NCBI GenBank assembly: GCA_016795365.1
Contig: JAEUHN010000040.1
Coordinates: 1-64,000 of the forward strand
Source: Verrucomicrobiaceae bacterium
GTDB lineage: Bacteria > Verrucomicrobiota > Verrucomicrobiia > Verrucomicrobiales > Verrucomicrobiaceae
DNA: 64,000 nucleotides
Reading direction: 5' to 3'
Position 1 is the stretch's first letter, and every line of letters starts with the position of its first letter. A program made the position numbers and the translations under genes. A model generated the notes under the pieces. It did no database searches, had not been told where the DNA came from, and saw nothing but the letters and a program-made list of their open reading frames with translations. Positions 26,191-35,033 of the stretch are shown in pieces.

Positions 26191-27441
26191 CTATTCAAAG
26201 TGCATCCGTGCGATGTCCGTGCGGCGCTGGCGACCGTCGAAGCTGATCTTCTCAGCATTGGCATACGCGAGGTCACGAGCTTCGACACGAGTGGTGCCCT
26301 GCGCGACGACGGCGAGCACGCGACCCCCGTTGGTCTCAAATTCACCGGCTGCATTCTTCCGGGTGCCGCAGTGGAAAACGCGGGCTCCGTCCATGGAGTC
26401 GAGTCCGCTGATGACATCGCCGCTCCGTGATGAAGCAGGATACCCGGCGCTCGCCAGAATGACGCACACGCTCCAGCCTTCGGCGAAGGAGATGAGCGAG
26501 GCGTCCAGCTTGCCCTGGGCTCCAGCGAAGCAGTAGTCCGCGAAGTCGCCACGCACCATCGGCAGCACGGCCTCGGCCTCAGGATCGCCGAAGCGGCAAT
26601 TGTATTCGATCACCTGCGGTCCGGTCGGCGTGAGCATCAGGCCGAAGTAGAGGAAGCCACGATAGGGCAGGCCGTCCCTCTGCAAGCCAGCGACAGTTGG
26701 CTTCACGATGTGCTCTTCGATCTGCTGCATCAGCGCAGGCTCGGCAAGCGCCATGGATGCGACGGCACCCATGCCACCGGTGTTAGGTCCCTGATCGTTG
26801 TCGCGGATCCGCTTGTAGTCGCGCGCGGGCATGAGGATGTGATAGGAGCCATCGCAGATGCTGGCGAAGACGCTGATCTCCGGTCCGGTGAGGCAATGCT
26901 CGACGATGAGCTGACCGGGACCGAAGAGACGCTGGGTAAAGACTTCATCGAGGAAGATCTCCGCATCCTCCGCATTCGGGCACACGGCCACGCCTTTGCC
27001 AGCGGCGAGTCCATCGAACTTCAGCACGATGGGATACTGCGTGATCGCAGCGAGGGCCTGCTCCTTCGAGTCCACCACGGTGAAGTCCGCTGTGGGAATG
27101 GCGTGACGCTTGAGGAAGTGCTTGGCGAAAGCCTTGCTCGCTTCGAGCTGAGCCGACTCCTTGCGCGGTCCCCAGCAGGGAATGCCGGCTGCGGCGCACA
27201 TGTTGGAAAGGCCTTCATCTTTCACCAGCCAGGCTTCTTCACCTGCCACGCAGAGATCAATGCCTTCACGCTTCATGAAGGCGATCAGCTCTGTGAGATT
27301 CGGCACGTCCACGCGGGTGGCCAGGGATGCAATGGCATCGCTGCCTGGGTAAGCGAAGAGCTGGGGCTGGGAGGGTGACTGGCTGAGCGCGGTGAGGATG
27401 GCGTGCTCGCGGCCGCCTTTGCCGGTGACGAGGATTTTCAT
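26191..27441 (-). CDS. purD: Phosphoribosylamine-glycine ligase (GAR synthetase)
   Basis: PurD makes glycinamide ribonucleotide from phosphoribosylamine, glycine and ATP, the second step of purine synthesis. The 416-residue protein is complete: N-terminal MKILVTGKGGREHAI, ATP-grasp with VLKFDGLAAGKGV, the family signature ARDYKRIRDNDQGPNTGGMGA, the metal/ATP-binding YNCRFGDPEAEAVLP, and the C-terminal domain VCVILASAGYPASSRSGD. The start at 27441 fits the family. It is a monocistronic gene between two giant secreted-protein genes and converges with the first one with nine bases between stops. purF and purM lie elsewhere in the window rather than in a pur operon. Confidence 0.96.
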   Translation of the reverse strand: MKILVTGKGGREHAILTALSQSPSQPQLFAYPGSDAIASLATRVDVPNLTELIAFMKREGIDLCVAGEEAWLVKDEGLSNMCAAAGIPCWGPRKESAQLEASKAFAKHFLKRHAIPTADFTVVDSKEQALAAITQYPIVLKFDGLAAGKGVAVCPNAEDAEIFLDEVFTQRLFGPGQLIVEHCLTGPEISVFASICDGSYHILMPARDYKRIRDNDQGPNTGGMGAVASMALAEPALMQQIEEHIVKPTVAGLQRDGLPYRGFLYFGLMLTPTGPQVIEYNCRFGDPEAEAVLPMVRGDFADYCFAGAQGKLDASLISFAEGWSVCVILASAGYPASSRSGDVISGLDSMDGARVFHCGTRKNAAGEFETNGGRVLAVVAQGTTRVEARDLAYANAEKISFDGRQRRTDIARMHFE

Positions 27442-27525
27442 GGGCCGCCATTCAAGCGACGATGCGCGATGTGTCGAGCAGGGATCAATCAGCTCGTCCC
27501 AGGGCCGCTTCGCCATTCAACGAAA

Positions 27526-27561
27526 CACCCGGCGCAACGGCCAAAGCCATCACGCCGGGTG
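27526..27561 (-). terminator. Intrinsic terminator of the giant cytochrome/cadherin operon
   Basis: A perfect nine-base-pair stem (CACCCGGCG/CGCCGGGTG) with an 18-base loop begins about 18 bases after the stop codon at 27580. On the minus strand it is followed by a short T-rich run (TTTCGTT). It could also insulate purD, whose start lies 85 bases further on. Confidence 0.6.
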
Positions 27562-27579
27562 CTCGCAACACACCAAACT

Positions 27580-30500
27580 TTACTTCGGTCCCAGCTCAAA
27601 CGAACCGGACAAGATGTCCGAGGTGAGCAGGGTGGTCTTGGGCGGACCATCTTCGGGCAGCTTGGGCATGAGGAAGTAGCCCACGCCTTTGTTGATGCCC
27701 ACACGCGGCACGATCACACCTGCATAGGCAACCGTGCGGGACAACAAGGCGATGGGCAGCACGTGGTCGGTGGGGTCGGGATCTTTCGCCAGGGTGAAGG
27801 TGCCACTGATGGCACCGGTGGCTGCGTTCAAGGCGAAGGTCAGCGCAGCAGGATTGTTGACAGCACCCACAGGCATCGCCGGTGTGTTGAGGTTGGTGAT
27901 GCGGAACGTGGTGGCATTCAAATCGCCAGCCATCACGGCACCGATGATCGGTGCGGGACCGGTCAGACCACCATCACTGAACGTGAGCCGTGCATTGGTC
28001 GTGCCGACACCACCATCGACGAGACCCAGCACGGTCGGCACCACTTTCACATATTTCCCACCCGCCAGTGTTAGCGAGTGCAGCGGAATGCCCGCCTTGT
28101 AGTTGTGATTCGTCGAGGTGGGAAGTTGCGCCGCCTTCACCCAGTCGATGGTGCCATCGAGCAGCGGCAGTCCGCCATTGGTCGGTGTGGTCGGATGGTC
28201 AGCCGTGATCTGCATCCATCCATGGACGGAACCCGTGTTGACATAGAGCATCATGTGCATGGGAATCTGCCCTGTGCTGCCAATCGTGGTAGAGAAGGTC
28301 ACGGCGGTGCCATCAGACAGCTTGCCACTCCAGCTCGCGCTCGCAGCGGCCACGGTGAGTGTGCCAAAGCCATAGCCCTGGGGATAAGCGAGATTGCCTG
28401 AGGGATCGGGGGTCTGTCCGGGCGTGAAGTCGAGCACCGCCGTGTAAGCCCCGAGCATCGTGCTGGCCGGAGCCGTGTGCCGCCAGGCGTGCACATTGAC
28501 CATTGGTGCGACACTGTCCGTAAGCGTTCCAGTGAGTTCGCCCGTGTCTTTGTTGATCGTGAAGTCGAGCGTCAAAGGCGTCGCCGTGCCCCGGGGGATC
28601 ACGACGTGCGCTGTGGGATGGCCGCCGATGCTGGAGTCCAGCACCTTGGTGACGAAGCTATAAGTCAGCGCCCCAAGCACAACCCTGCCCGAAAACACGC
28701 CCGTCGCCGTCGTCGCCACGTAAAGGCTGCCGCCGAAGCTGACCGTCTTGGTCGCGTTCAAACTCAAACCGCTGGTCAATGAAGCATCGCGATCAATGAG
28801 GCCATTGAACGTGCCGACGACCAGACCCGGCAGCGGCGAGACCGTGAGCAAGACGACCACGCTGTGCTTGTTCACTGCATTGGTGGCGGTGATCGTCACC
28901 TTGAAAGGACCCGTCACAGGCGAAGCCACCAGAGGCTTGCCAGTGATCGCTCCCGTCGTGGGGTTGATCTTGAGGCCCGAAGGCAAGGTGGCCGTGAAGG
29001 TCACCACGGAACGATCCGAACTGGGATCGACCGGCACCACATACTCGTGGCCTGTGCCGTCGTGGTAGGTGCCGCTCACGATCGCAGGTGGCAGCGCATC
29101 ATTGGTGGCCAGCTGAATGATCGGGGCCTTGTCATAGACCTTGAGAGTCGTAGCACCGCTTTCGAGCGTCTTGTCCGCCATGCGCACGAGGCAGGTATAG
29201 ACACCCGTATCGCCCGTGATGGAACCTTTGATGACCAAGCTGGCAGCACTGGTGCCGGTGACGATGTGAGTGCCCACCGTGCTGTCGTTGATCTCCACAC
29301 CATCCTTCTTCCAATGGTAGATCAAACCTTCACCCGCAGCCGAAACGGTGATCGTCACAATGGTTCCAGCCTTCGCCAGCTTGGTGGACGCCACCGTGCT
29401 GACCACGCCCAGGCGTGCACCTGTGCTCACCACGCTGCCTTGGAGATTCTTCACAAGCACGCTGTAAACTCCGGCGCTGGTGAGCGCTGTTGCTGGTGTC
29501 GTGTAACTGGTCGCGGTGGCAAGGGCGATGGCCAGGCCGTTCTTCCGCCACTGATAGCCCAGTGTGGGAGCACCCACGGCGGCGGTGCTGAAACTGGCCG
29601 TCTGACCGAGTGGCACCAAGGCCGACACAGGCTGCGTGGTGATCGAAGGAAAATCCACCACGCCTGCCTTCGCCACGGCCAGCGTTGCAGCATCGCTGAT
29701 AACACTCCCAAGAGCATTGCTCACGACCACGCTGTAAGCTCCCGCACTCGTGGCCACCGCAGGCGGAACCGTGTAGCTGCTGCTCGTGGCATTGAGGATG
29801 TTGACGGCATTCTTCCGCCATTGGTATCTGAGAGTCTCGGAGCCGACGGCGACCACGTTGAGCGTCACACTCGCACCGAGCGAAACCGTCTGGGAAGCAG
29901 GCTGCGTGACGATACGTGGCAGGCCCTTGTAGCCACGGCGAACGTTGATCTCATAGGTCTTGAGCACACCGCTCTGCGATGTCACGATGATCGTCACTGC
30001 ATTGCGTCCTTCCAGCAGAGTTAACGGACTGCTGGCCACACCCGAAACGAGTGCCGTGCCATTGAAGGTAAGAGTGGCGAACTCATTCGCGGTGATTGGC
30101 GTGAGGCTGATCGTGGTCGTCGCATTCGGCACGTCCAGATCGTAGCTGCTGATGGCTGGATCGAAGGCCGGGCTCAGAGTTCCCACCGCGGGCGTCAGGC
30201 TGGCGAGGTTCGCATTCGCACTCGGCAGACGATTCACTGTGACCTCATACGTCTGCGTCTTGGACGTATCCTGAGAGGTGACAACGATGCTGACGAGATT
30301 GCTGCCAACGTTCAGGCTCACTGGCGAGCTGACTGCATTGTTGGCAACGGCCAAACCATTCACCTGCGCCGATGCGATGCCCGCAGTGAGCGTGGGCGTG
30401 AATGTCACCGAGGTCGTCTCAAGCGTGACATTCAATGTGTAGCTGGTCGTGGCAAAGTGGAAGGCAGGAGCCAGGGCACCCGAGCTAGGCGCGAGGTTGG

Positions 30501-32424
30501 CCAAGGTCGCACTCGTGCTCACGGCTTCACGTGTCACGGCGAGCGTGTAAGTCTTGGAACTGCCATCCTGAGCCGTGACCAGCGTGGTGATCGTGTTGAT
30601 GCCTTCCACCAAACTGAAGGGCCCAGCGACGGCACCCGACACGGCGGGGTTGCCGTTCACCTGCAAGGTGGAGAAACCATCCGCCACCGTGGGCACGATG
30701 CTGATCGAATCAATCGCATAGACCACCGTGAGCGCGTAACTCGTCACTGCCGGATCAAACACCGGAGCGATGGTGCCCGTGCTCGTGGTGAGGCTCGCCA
30801 GGTTTGCATTCGTGCTCGCAGCCGTGCGAGTGACGTTGACGACGTAGTCTCTGATCGTGCCGTCCTGAGCGGTCACCGAGGTGGTGACGAGGTTGGCCCC
30901 CACGGAGAGCGAAATGGAGTTGCTTGCCGCACCTGAGACGACGCTCACACCATTGACCGTCACGGTCGCAAGGCTGGACGAAGTAGCAGGCGTGATCGTC
31001 AACGACGTGGTCGTGTAAGGAACGGTGAAGGCGTAGTCTGTCGTCGCACTATTGAAGGCGGGTGCCAGCGTGCCTGTGCTCGGAATGAGATTCGCAAGGT
31101 TCGCATTGTTGCTCAGCGTCGTGAAGGAACCCGTGGCCGTGTAGGAAGTCGTGACCTCGTTCGTCGCGTAGGCAGCGAAGGTGTAGCTCGTGCCCGGCAG
31201 CAAAGCGGACGCATTGACGGTGAAGGCACCGATGCCACCCGAAGCCGCTGCCACATTCGTGACGCCAGCACCGCCAACGGTGGGGTTGTTGTTCACACTG
31301 GTGGGTGCCAGCACGACGCCGCGAGCGGTGATTGTGGCACCACCATCGGAAGTGGTTTCACCACCGAGAGTGGCCGTCGATGTCGCCACCGCCGAAGCTG
31401 TCGGAGAGCTGATCACTGGCGCAGTGCCGGTCACGGTGAAAGCGGTGCTCGTCGCGCCCGTCAGGCCGCTCGCGCTTGCCGTCAAAGTGTAGCCATTCCC
31501 CGCTCGATTCAGAGAGAGGTTCGAAAAGGTGGCCACGCCTGCGACGGCCGCCACCGAGGTAGTGCCTGAGAGCACGCTGCTGCCTGGATTCGCACCCAGT
31601 GCGAGCGTGATGTTTGCTGAGCTCGGAGTCAGATTGCCAGCTGAGTCCTGGACCTCCACCTTCACCGCAGGTGCCAGCGTGCCACCTGCAACAGCAGACG
31701 ATGGCTGCACACTGAACGCCAGCTTGGCCGGAGCACCGGCATTGTAGGTGTAGCCGCCGACCTTGGCAGCCGAAGCCCCCCCCGCCGTGGTGGACACGAC
31801 CACATCCACCGCACCAGCCTCATGCGCTGGAATCGTGCAGGTTAGCGTGGTGAAACTGCCCGTGGTCACCACCACATTCGTCGCGGGCGTGCCGCCAAAG
31901 GTCACCACGGGTGCGAACGCTCCCGTGCCCCCGAAACCCGTGCCCGTGATCGTCACCGAGCCCCCTCCTGCCGTGCCTCCGCTGGTGGTGGACAAGCTGG
32001 TGACCGTCGGCGGATTCAGGTTGGGAAGCGCACCTTGATTGATCCAGTCCGTTAGGCTGGTTTTGTGCGCAGCCGTAGCCACCCAGCTAGCACCTTGGTG
32101 TCGAGACCCTGATCCTTGCGACACAATGACCGTGTAAATCGAACTCAGCGATGTGGTGGCGAAGTTCGGACGGACTCGGAAGGAGCCATACTTCCCGGAG
32201 GTCTTGTTGACCGTGTTCGCATAGCTGTTGGTCTGAAGGTTGAGCCCTGCATCAGGGCCCACGCTGCCGTGGCAGGTGATGCAGAGGGCATTGTAGATGG
32301 GTTGAATCGTCGTCGCGTAGTTGACGCCCGCCGCTTCGGTGGAGCGGGGCATCGACGCCATGATGGCGATCAACAAGATGGCGGCCTTGGAGGCCTGGGA
32401 GCAGAGCTTGGCAAGCAGGTTCAT
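27580..32424 (-). CDS. Giant secreted c-type cytochrome with IPT/TIG, cadherin-like and Ig-like repeats
   Basis: The 1614-residue product has a signal peptide (MNLLAKLCS..., cleavage near residue 32) and one c-type haem site, CITCH (residues 48-52), inside a PSCyt-like domain of about 110 residues. It continues with an IPT/TIG domain (PTVTSLSTTSGGTAGGGSVTI), a bacterial Ig-like filler, and four cadherin-like beta-sandwich repeats of about 95 residues (each starting ANLASLTPSxGTLAPAF and closing with TYxxxVxR). Three Ig-like domains (YQWRKNA, YQWRKNG, YHWKKDG), a putative-Ig domain and a C-terminal module shared with the plus-strand giant protein follow. It is the fourth gene of the DUF3570-apbE-DUF4266 operon (23 bases after DUF4266). 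The haem suggests electron transfer at the cell surface; the repeats act as a stalk. Function is inferred only. Confidence 0.86.
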   Translation of the reverse strand: MNLLAKLCSQASKAAILLIAIMASMPRSTEAAGVNYATTIQPIYNALCITCHGSVGPDAGLNLQTNSYANTVNKTSGKYGSFRVRPNFATTSLSSIYTVIVSQGSGSRHQGASWVATAAHKTSLTDWINQGALPNLNPPTVTSLSTTSGGTAGGGSVTITGTGFGGTGAFAPVVTFGGTPATNVVVTTGSFTTLTCTIPAHEAGAVDVVVSTTAGGASAAKVGGYTYNAGAPAKLAFSVQPSSAVAGGTLAPAVKVEVQDSAGNLTPSSANITLALGANPGSSVLSGTTSVAAVAGVATFSNLSLNRAGNGYTLTASASGLTGATSTAFTVTGTAPVISSPTASAVATSTATLGGETTSDGGATITARGVVLAPTSVNNNPTVGGAGVTNVAAASGGIGAFTVNASALLPGTSYTFAAYATNEVTTSYTATGSFTTLSNNANLANLIPSTGTLAPAFNSATTDYAFTVPYTTTSLTITPATSSSLATVTVNGVSVVSGAASNSISLSVGANLVTTSVTAQDGTIRDYVVNVTRTAASTNANLASLTTSTGTIAPVFDPAVTSYALTVVYAIDSISIVPTVADGFSTLQVNGNPAVSGAVAGPFSLVEGINTITTLVTAQDGSSKTYTLAVTREAVSTSATLANLAPSSGALAPAFHFATTSYTLNVTLETTSVTFTPTLTAGIASAQVNGLAVANNAVSSPVSLNVGSNLVSIVVTSQDTSKTQTYEVTVNRLPSANANLASLTPAVGTLSPAFDPAISSYDLDVPNATTTISLTPITANEFATLTFNGTALVSGVASSPLTLLEGRNAVTIIVTSQSGVLKTYEINVRRGYKGLPRIVTQPASQTVSLGASVTLNVVAVGSETLRYQWRKNAVNILNATSSSYTVPPAVATSAGAYSVVVSNALGSVISDAATLAVAKAGVVDFPSITTQPVSALVPLGQTASFSTAAVGAPTLGYQWRKNGLAIALATATSYTTPATALTSAGVYSVLVKNLQGSVVSTGARLGVVSTVASTKLAKAGTIVTITVSAAGEGLIYHWKKDGVEINDSTVGTHIVTGTSAASLVIKGSITGDTGVYTCLVRMADKTLESGATTLKVYDKAPIIQLATNDALPPAIVSGTYHDGTGHEYVVPVDPSSDRSVVTFTATLPSGLKINPTTGAITGKPLVASPVTGPFKVTITATNAVNKHSVVVLLTVSPLPGLVVGTFNGLIDRDASLTSGLSLNATKTVSFGGSLYVATTATGVFSGRVVLGALTYSFVTKVLDSSIGGHPTAHVVIPRGTATPLTLDFTINKDTGELTGTLTDSVAPMVNVHAWRHTAPASTMLGAYTAVLDFTPGQTPDPSGNLAYPQGYGFGTLTVAAASASWSGKLSDGTAVTFSTTIGSTGQIPMHMMLYVNTGSVHGWMQITADHPTTPTNGGLPLLDGTIDWVKAAQLPTSTNHNYKAGIPLHSLTLAGGKYVKVVPTVLGLVDGGVGTTNARLTFSDGGLTGPAPIIGAVMAGDLNATTFRITNLNTPAMPVGAVNNPAALTFALNAATGAISGTFTLAKDPDPTDHVLPIALLSRTVAYAGVIVPRVGINKGVGYFLMPKLPEDGPPKTTLLTSDILSGSFELGPK
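29940..31112. repeat. Four tandem cadherin-like repeats coded within the giant cytochrome gene
   Basis: Four units of about 290 bases encode about 95 residues each, on the minus strand. Every unit has the core (N/S)ANLASLTxSxGTLAPAF, a central VNG motif, a GxNxVTxxVTAQD motif, and an end TYxxxVTR. They differ enough at DNA level to be old duplications rather than recent slippage. Confidence 0.75.
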
Positions 32425-32447
32425 AATGAGGTTGGAGTGAGGTTGTT

Positions 32448-32711
32448 TCAATTGCAGCCGCAGCCGCCACCGCCGATGCCGCGACCTCCTGTGGCGGCCT
32501 CGCGTGAGAAGAAGACATGCTCGCCCAAAGTGAGCGCGAGCGGATCGCGGTCGGGCCGCATGGAGTATTCGGCGAGCTTGCCGCGCTGCCAGGGATGCAC
32601 CGGAGCGCACTGACAGAGAACGATGCAGGCAAGAGCCAGTGACAAGTATCTAACAATGATCGGCACCCAACCATGCAGGCCGGTGAAATCAGATGACGTG
32701 GATGTGTTCAT
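32448..32711 (-). CDS. DUF4266 lipoprotein with CxC tail
   Basis: This 87-residue protein has a lipoprotein signal: a hydrophobic stretch then the lipobox ending VLCQC, with acylated Cys35. Immediately after comes the DUF4266 signature APVHPWQRGKLAEYSMRPDR. The C terminus is very unusual, a glycine run closing in CGCN, giving a CxC pair two residues from the end. DUF4266 proteins occur next to DUF3570 and ApbE genes, as here (24 bases after apbE, 23 before the giant cytochrome). The role is unknown; the terminal cysteines could bind metal, form a disulfide, or receive a modification. Confidence 0.85.
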   Translation of the reverse strand: MNTSTSSDFTGLHGWVPIIVRYLSLALACIVLCQCAPVHPWQRGKLAEYSMRPDRDPLALTLGEHVFFSREAATGGRGIGGGGCGCN

Positions 32712-32735
32712 AATGATGGAAATCGGGGGGGCGGT

Positions 32736-33716
32736 TCATGCCAGCACACTGGCGAACCTGGTGGTGTCGTGCCGCACACCGTTCTGCCAGAGACAGCCCT
32801 GGGCGAAACATGAGCGCTCGACGAGCGCGAGCCCCTCTTCGGGGCCGAGGATCAAAACCGTGGTGGCAAGCACGCCCGCCTCCGTGCAGCTCGGGGCAAC
32901 GATTGTGGCTGCCTGCGAACCATTGGCAATGGGGCGTCCGGTGCGTGGATCGAGGATGTGGCTGTAGTATCGTCCCTCGAATTCAAAGCCCCGCAGATAA
33001 TCACCCGACGTGGCCACGGCACGATTGGCCGCGAGGACACCACCCCAGCATTGACCCAGCTCCACCGGATGCTCGAGACCCACACGCCACACGCTCTGAC
33101 TCGGCGAGTGCCCGAGTCCACGCACATCGCGACCAAAGTCCACCATCACATCTGTGATGCCATACCCCGCAGCCTGTTCCAGCACACGATCCACGGCATA
33201 CTCTTTGCCGATGCCACCGAGGTCGATGGCCATGCCTTGCACCGGAAGGAAGACCGCACCTGGACGGCGCTGCACCTGGTGCCAGCCGACGAGCGCCAGC
33301 GCTTGGGCGATCTGCGTTTCAGTCGGCACCACCGGATGCTCAGCTTGATAGTTCCACACCCTCATGAGGGGCAGCGACGACGGATCAAACACTCCTCCCG
33401 TGCTCCAGTGGTAGTGATCGCAGAGTGAGAAGATCGATTCCAGCTCCGCATCTACCTCGACCCACTCACTGCCGGCGGCTCGATTGATTGCCGAGATCAT
33501 GCTGTCCTCGCGGTAACGAGAGTAACGGCGCTCAAAATCCATCACCCAGTCCACCGCCTGATCGCGGTAGCCGACCGCCTGCTTTCGAGACGGAGCCCGA
33601 TAGATCAACTGGCAGGCGCTGCCCATGGCGCGGAAGTTCACGCGACACCAGTCGTCCTTGCCCCAGAGAATCGGGGCTGCAGCGTCGAGCTTGGAAGGCG
33701 GTGGGCTTAGAACCAT
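32736..33716 (-). CDS. apbE: FAD:protein FMN transferase
   Basis: ApbE proteins cut FAD and attach FMN covalently to a threonine or serine of exported redox proteins. This 326-residue member has FRAMGSACQLIYRAP near the N terminus, DFERRYSRYREDSMISAIN, then GVFDPSSLPLMRVW, the glycine loop MAIDLGGIGKEYAVDRVL and HILDPRTGRPI, the metal/flavin site block. No signal peptide or lipobox is evident, so it may act in the cytoplasm or be exported by an atypical signal. It overlaps the DUF3570 gene by ten bases and is followed by DUF4266. The natural target of flavinylation is not identifiable in the window. Confidence 0.92.
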   Translation of the reverse strand: MVLSPPPSKLDAAAPILWGKDDWCRVNFRAMGSACQLIYRAPSRKQAVGYRDQAVDWVMDFERRYSRYREDSMISAINRAAGSEWVEVDAELESIFSLCDHYHWSTGGVFDPSSLPLMRVWNYQAEHPVVPTETQIAQALALVGWHQVQRRPGAVFLPVQGMAIDLGGIGKEYAVDRVLEQAAGYGITDVMVDFGRDVRGLGHSPSQSVWRVGLEHPVELGQCWGGVLAANRAVATSGDYLRGFEFEGRYYSHILDPRTGRPIANGSQAATIVAPSCTEAGVLATTVLILGPEEGLALVERSCFAQGCLWQNGVRHDTTRFASVLA

Positions 33717-34918
33717 ACCTTCACCCCCGCCGTGATGATGTTGGCTGAAGGGAAGGCGTCTGGCGAGGTCGCCCCACCATCGCGCCCCTTCATCGTGTAG
33801 CGATCGTAGCCCAGGCTCATCTCCACCCGATCACCCGGCTTCCAGATCACCTTCAGGCCATAAGTGAGGGTCGATAGCTTGGCCAACCGGTAGTCAGCCG
33901 AGTAGAACTCAGGCTTGCCCGAGAACAGGGGCGCGTAGAAGTCCGCTGCCGACTGCTCGTAGTAGCGCACACTGGGGGCGAGAATCCAGTTCTTGCCAAG
34001 CTTTTGAAACCACGTGAGTCCATACGTATTCGCAGTCACTCCAAAGCTGTCGTTGTAGAGCCGATAGGTGGCTTCCAGGCTGCCGTGCAGAGGCTCGATC
34101 ATCTTGTTGAGCATCACATAGCCCACACGACGATCACGTTGATCCGGACGATGCTCGGGCATGAGAACGTCGTCCACGCTGGCATACTTGTATTGGTCAT
34201 CGAGATAGCCGGATGCAGATCCTAGGCTGCCGCTCACCGTGAGCAGCGTGGTCGGATTGATCACTTGCACGAGGCTCATCAGTCCCTCGATGGAATCCTT
34301 GCCATCCCATCGATCCAAGGCTGGATGCAAGACCCAATCATGGCCCACCGACAGGCCCGCATTGATGAGCGTGGTCTTGCTATTGAACTCTCGTCCGACC
34401 TTGATCGTGCCCGCCAGCGATTCGTAGTCTGACTCAGTCCCGTAAGCCACGGAGCCGCTCAGGATCCAATCCTCCAGCCGATGCTCAAGCTCGAGATTCA
34501 AACCCAGCCGACGATCTTCAAACTCGTGCAATGGCAGGATCGGTTTGCCGTAAGGCACCAGTGCGGTCTGCTTGGTCGAGGTTACCCGCCGCACTTGAGT
34601 GGTGGTGCCCGAAGGGCCGCCGACAACATCGTAGGATGTGGAATAGACGGTGGTGGTGACCTCTTTTGTTCGCCGTGCTGGAGGCGCGCCCGTCGGTGAA
34701 GCACCCGAGACCACGTCATACACGGCTTGCACCCGGATGACGGAACTCTTGTTGAAGTCCGCTTCCCACAAAAGCACCGGGCTCCAGACTTCGACGCGGT
34801 TGTGATCTTCCAGGTAGTAGCCCAAAGAAAAGTCCACACGATCTTCCGCATGACCACTACGGTTAAGCAGCCAGAGCATGCAGATGGCAAGGATGATCGA
34901 GCGGTGTTTTGAGTTCAC
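33707..34918 (-). CDS. DUF3570 outer-membrane beta-barrel-like protein
   Basis: The 403-residue product starts with GTG and has a signal peptide (about residues 1-24, ending SGHA). The rest alternates strands with aromatic girdles, for example VDFSLGYYLEDHNRVEVWSPVLLW, LNLELEHRLEDWILSGSVAYG and EMSLGYDRYTMKG, and ends in an aromatic residue (GVKVWF), as expected of an outer-membrane barrel. The match is to DUF3570, a family that recurs with DUF4266 and ApbE. It opens this operon. Its product may provide the pore or anchor for the lipoprotein and the giant cytochrome; that is inference. Confidence 0.84.
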   Translation of the reverse strand: MNSKHRSIILAICMLWLLNRSGHAEDRVDFSLGYYLEDHNRVEVWSPVLLWEADFNKSSVIRVQAVYDVVSGASPTGAPPARRTKEVTTTVYSTSYDVVGGPSGTTTQVRRVTSTKQTALVPYGKPILPLHEFEDRRLGLNLELEHRLEDWILSGSVAYGTESDYESLAGTIKVGREFNSKTTLINAGLSVGHDWVLHPALDRWDGKDSIEGLMSLVQVINPTTLLTVSGSLGSASGYLDDQYKYASVDDVLMPEHRPDQRDRRVGYVMLNKMIEPLHGSLEATYRLYNDSFGVTANTYGLTWFQKLGKNWILAPSVRYYEQSAADFYAPLFSGKPEFYSADYRLAKLSTLTYGLKVIWKPGDRVEMSLGYDRYTMKGRDGGATSPDAFPSANIITAGVKVWF

Positions 34919-34959
34919 CGGACGAGCTTATGTCGCCGCTGTGAAAGCTCCAAGTTACC

Positions 34960-34973
34960 GATTGGTTACAATC
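34960..34973. promoter_or_regulatory. Small palindrome upstream of the DUF3570 operon
   Basis: GATTG-GTTA-CAATC, five-base arms around a four-base centre, lies 42 bases before the GTG start at 34918 in the 115-base gap to purF. It could be an operator; there is no independent support. Confidence 0.25.
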
Positions 34974-35033
34974 GCTTTGTCATCGCCATCTGACTTCCAA
35001 TGAGGTGTCCTAGACACGCGTGGGGCAAGGAAA

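Noticed and set aside
31440-31500. Possible ApbE flavinylation site (LTGATS) in the giant cytochrome
   Set aside because: The normal target motif has an aspartate three residues before the Ser/Thr; here the residue is Ser, and the site lies in a beta-sandwich filler domain, so it is probably chance.
35005-35017. GTGTC-CTA-GACAC hairpin after purF as a terminator
   Set aside because: A five-base stem without a T-run is too weak to call.
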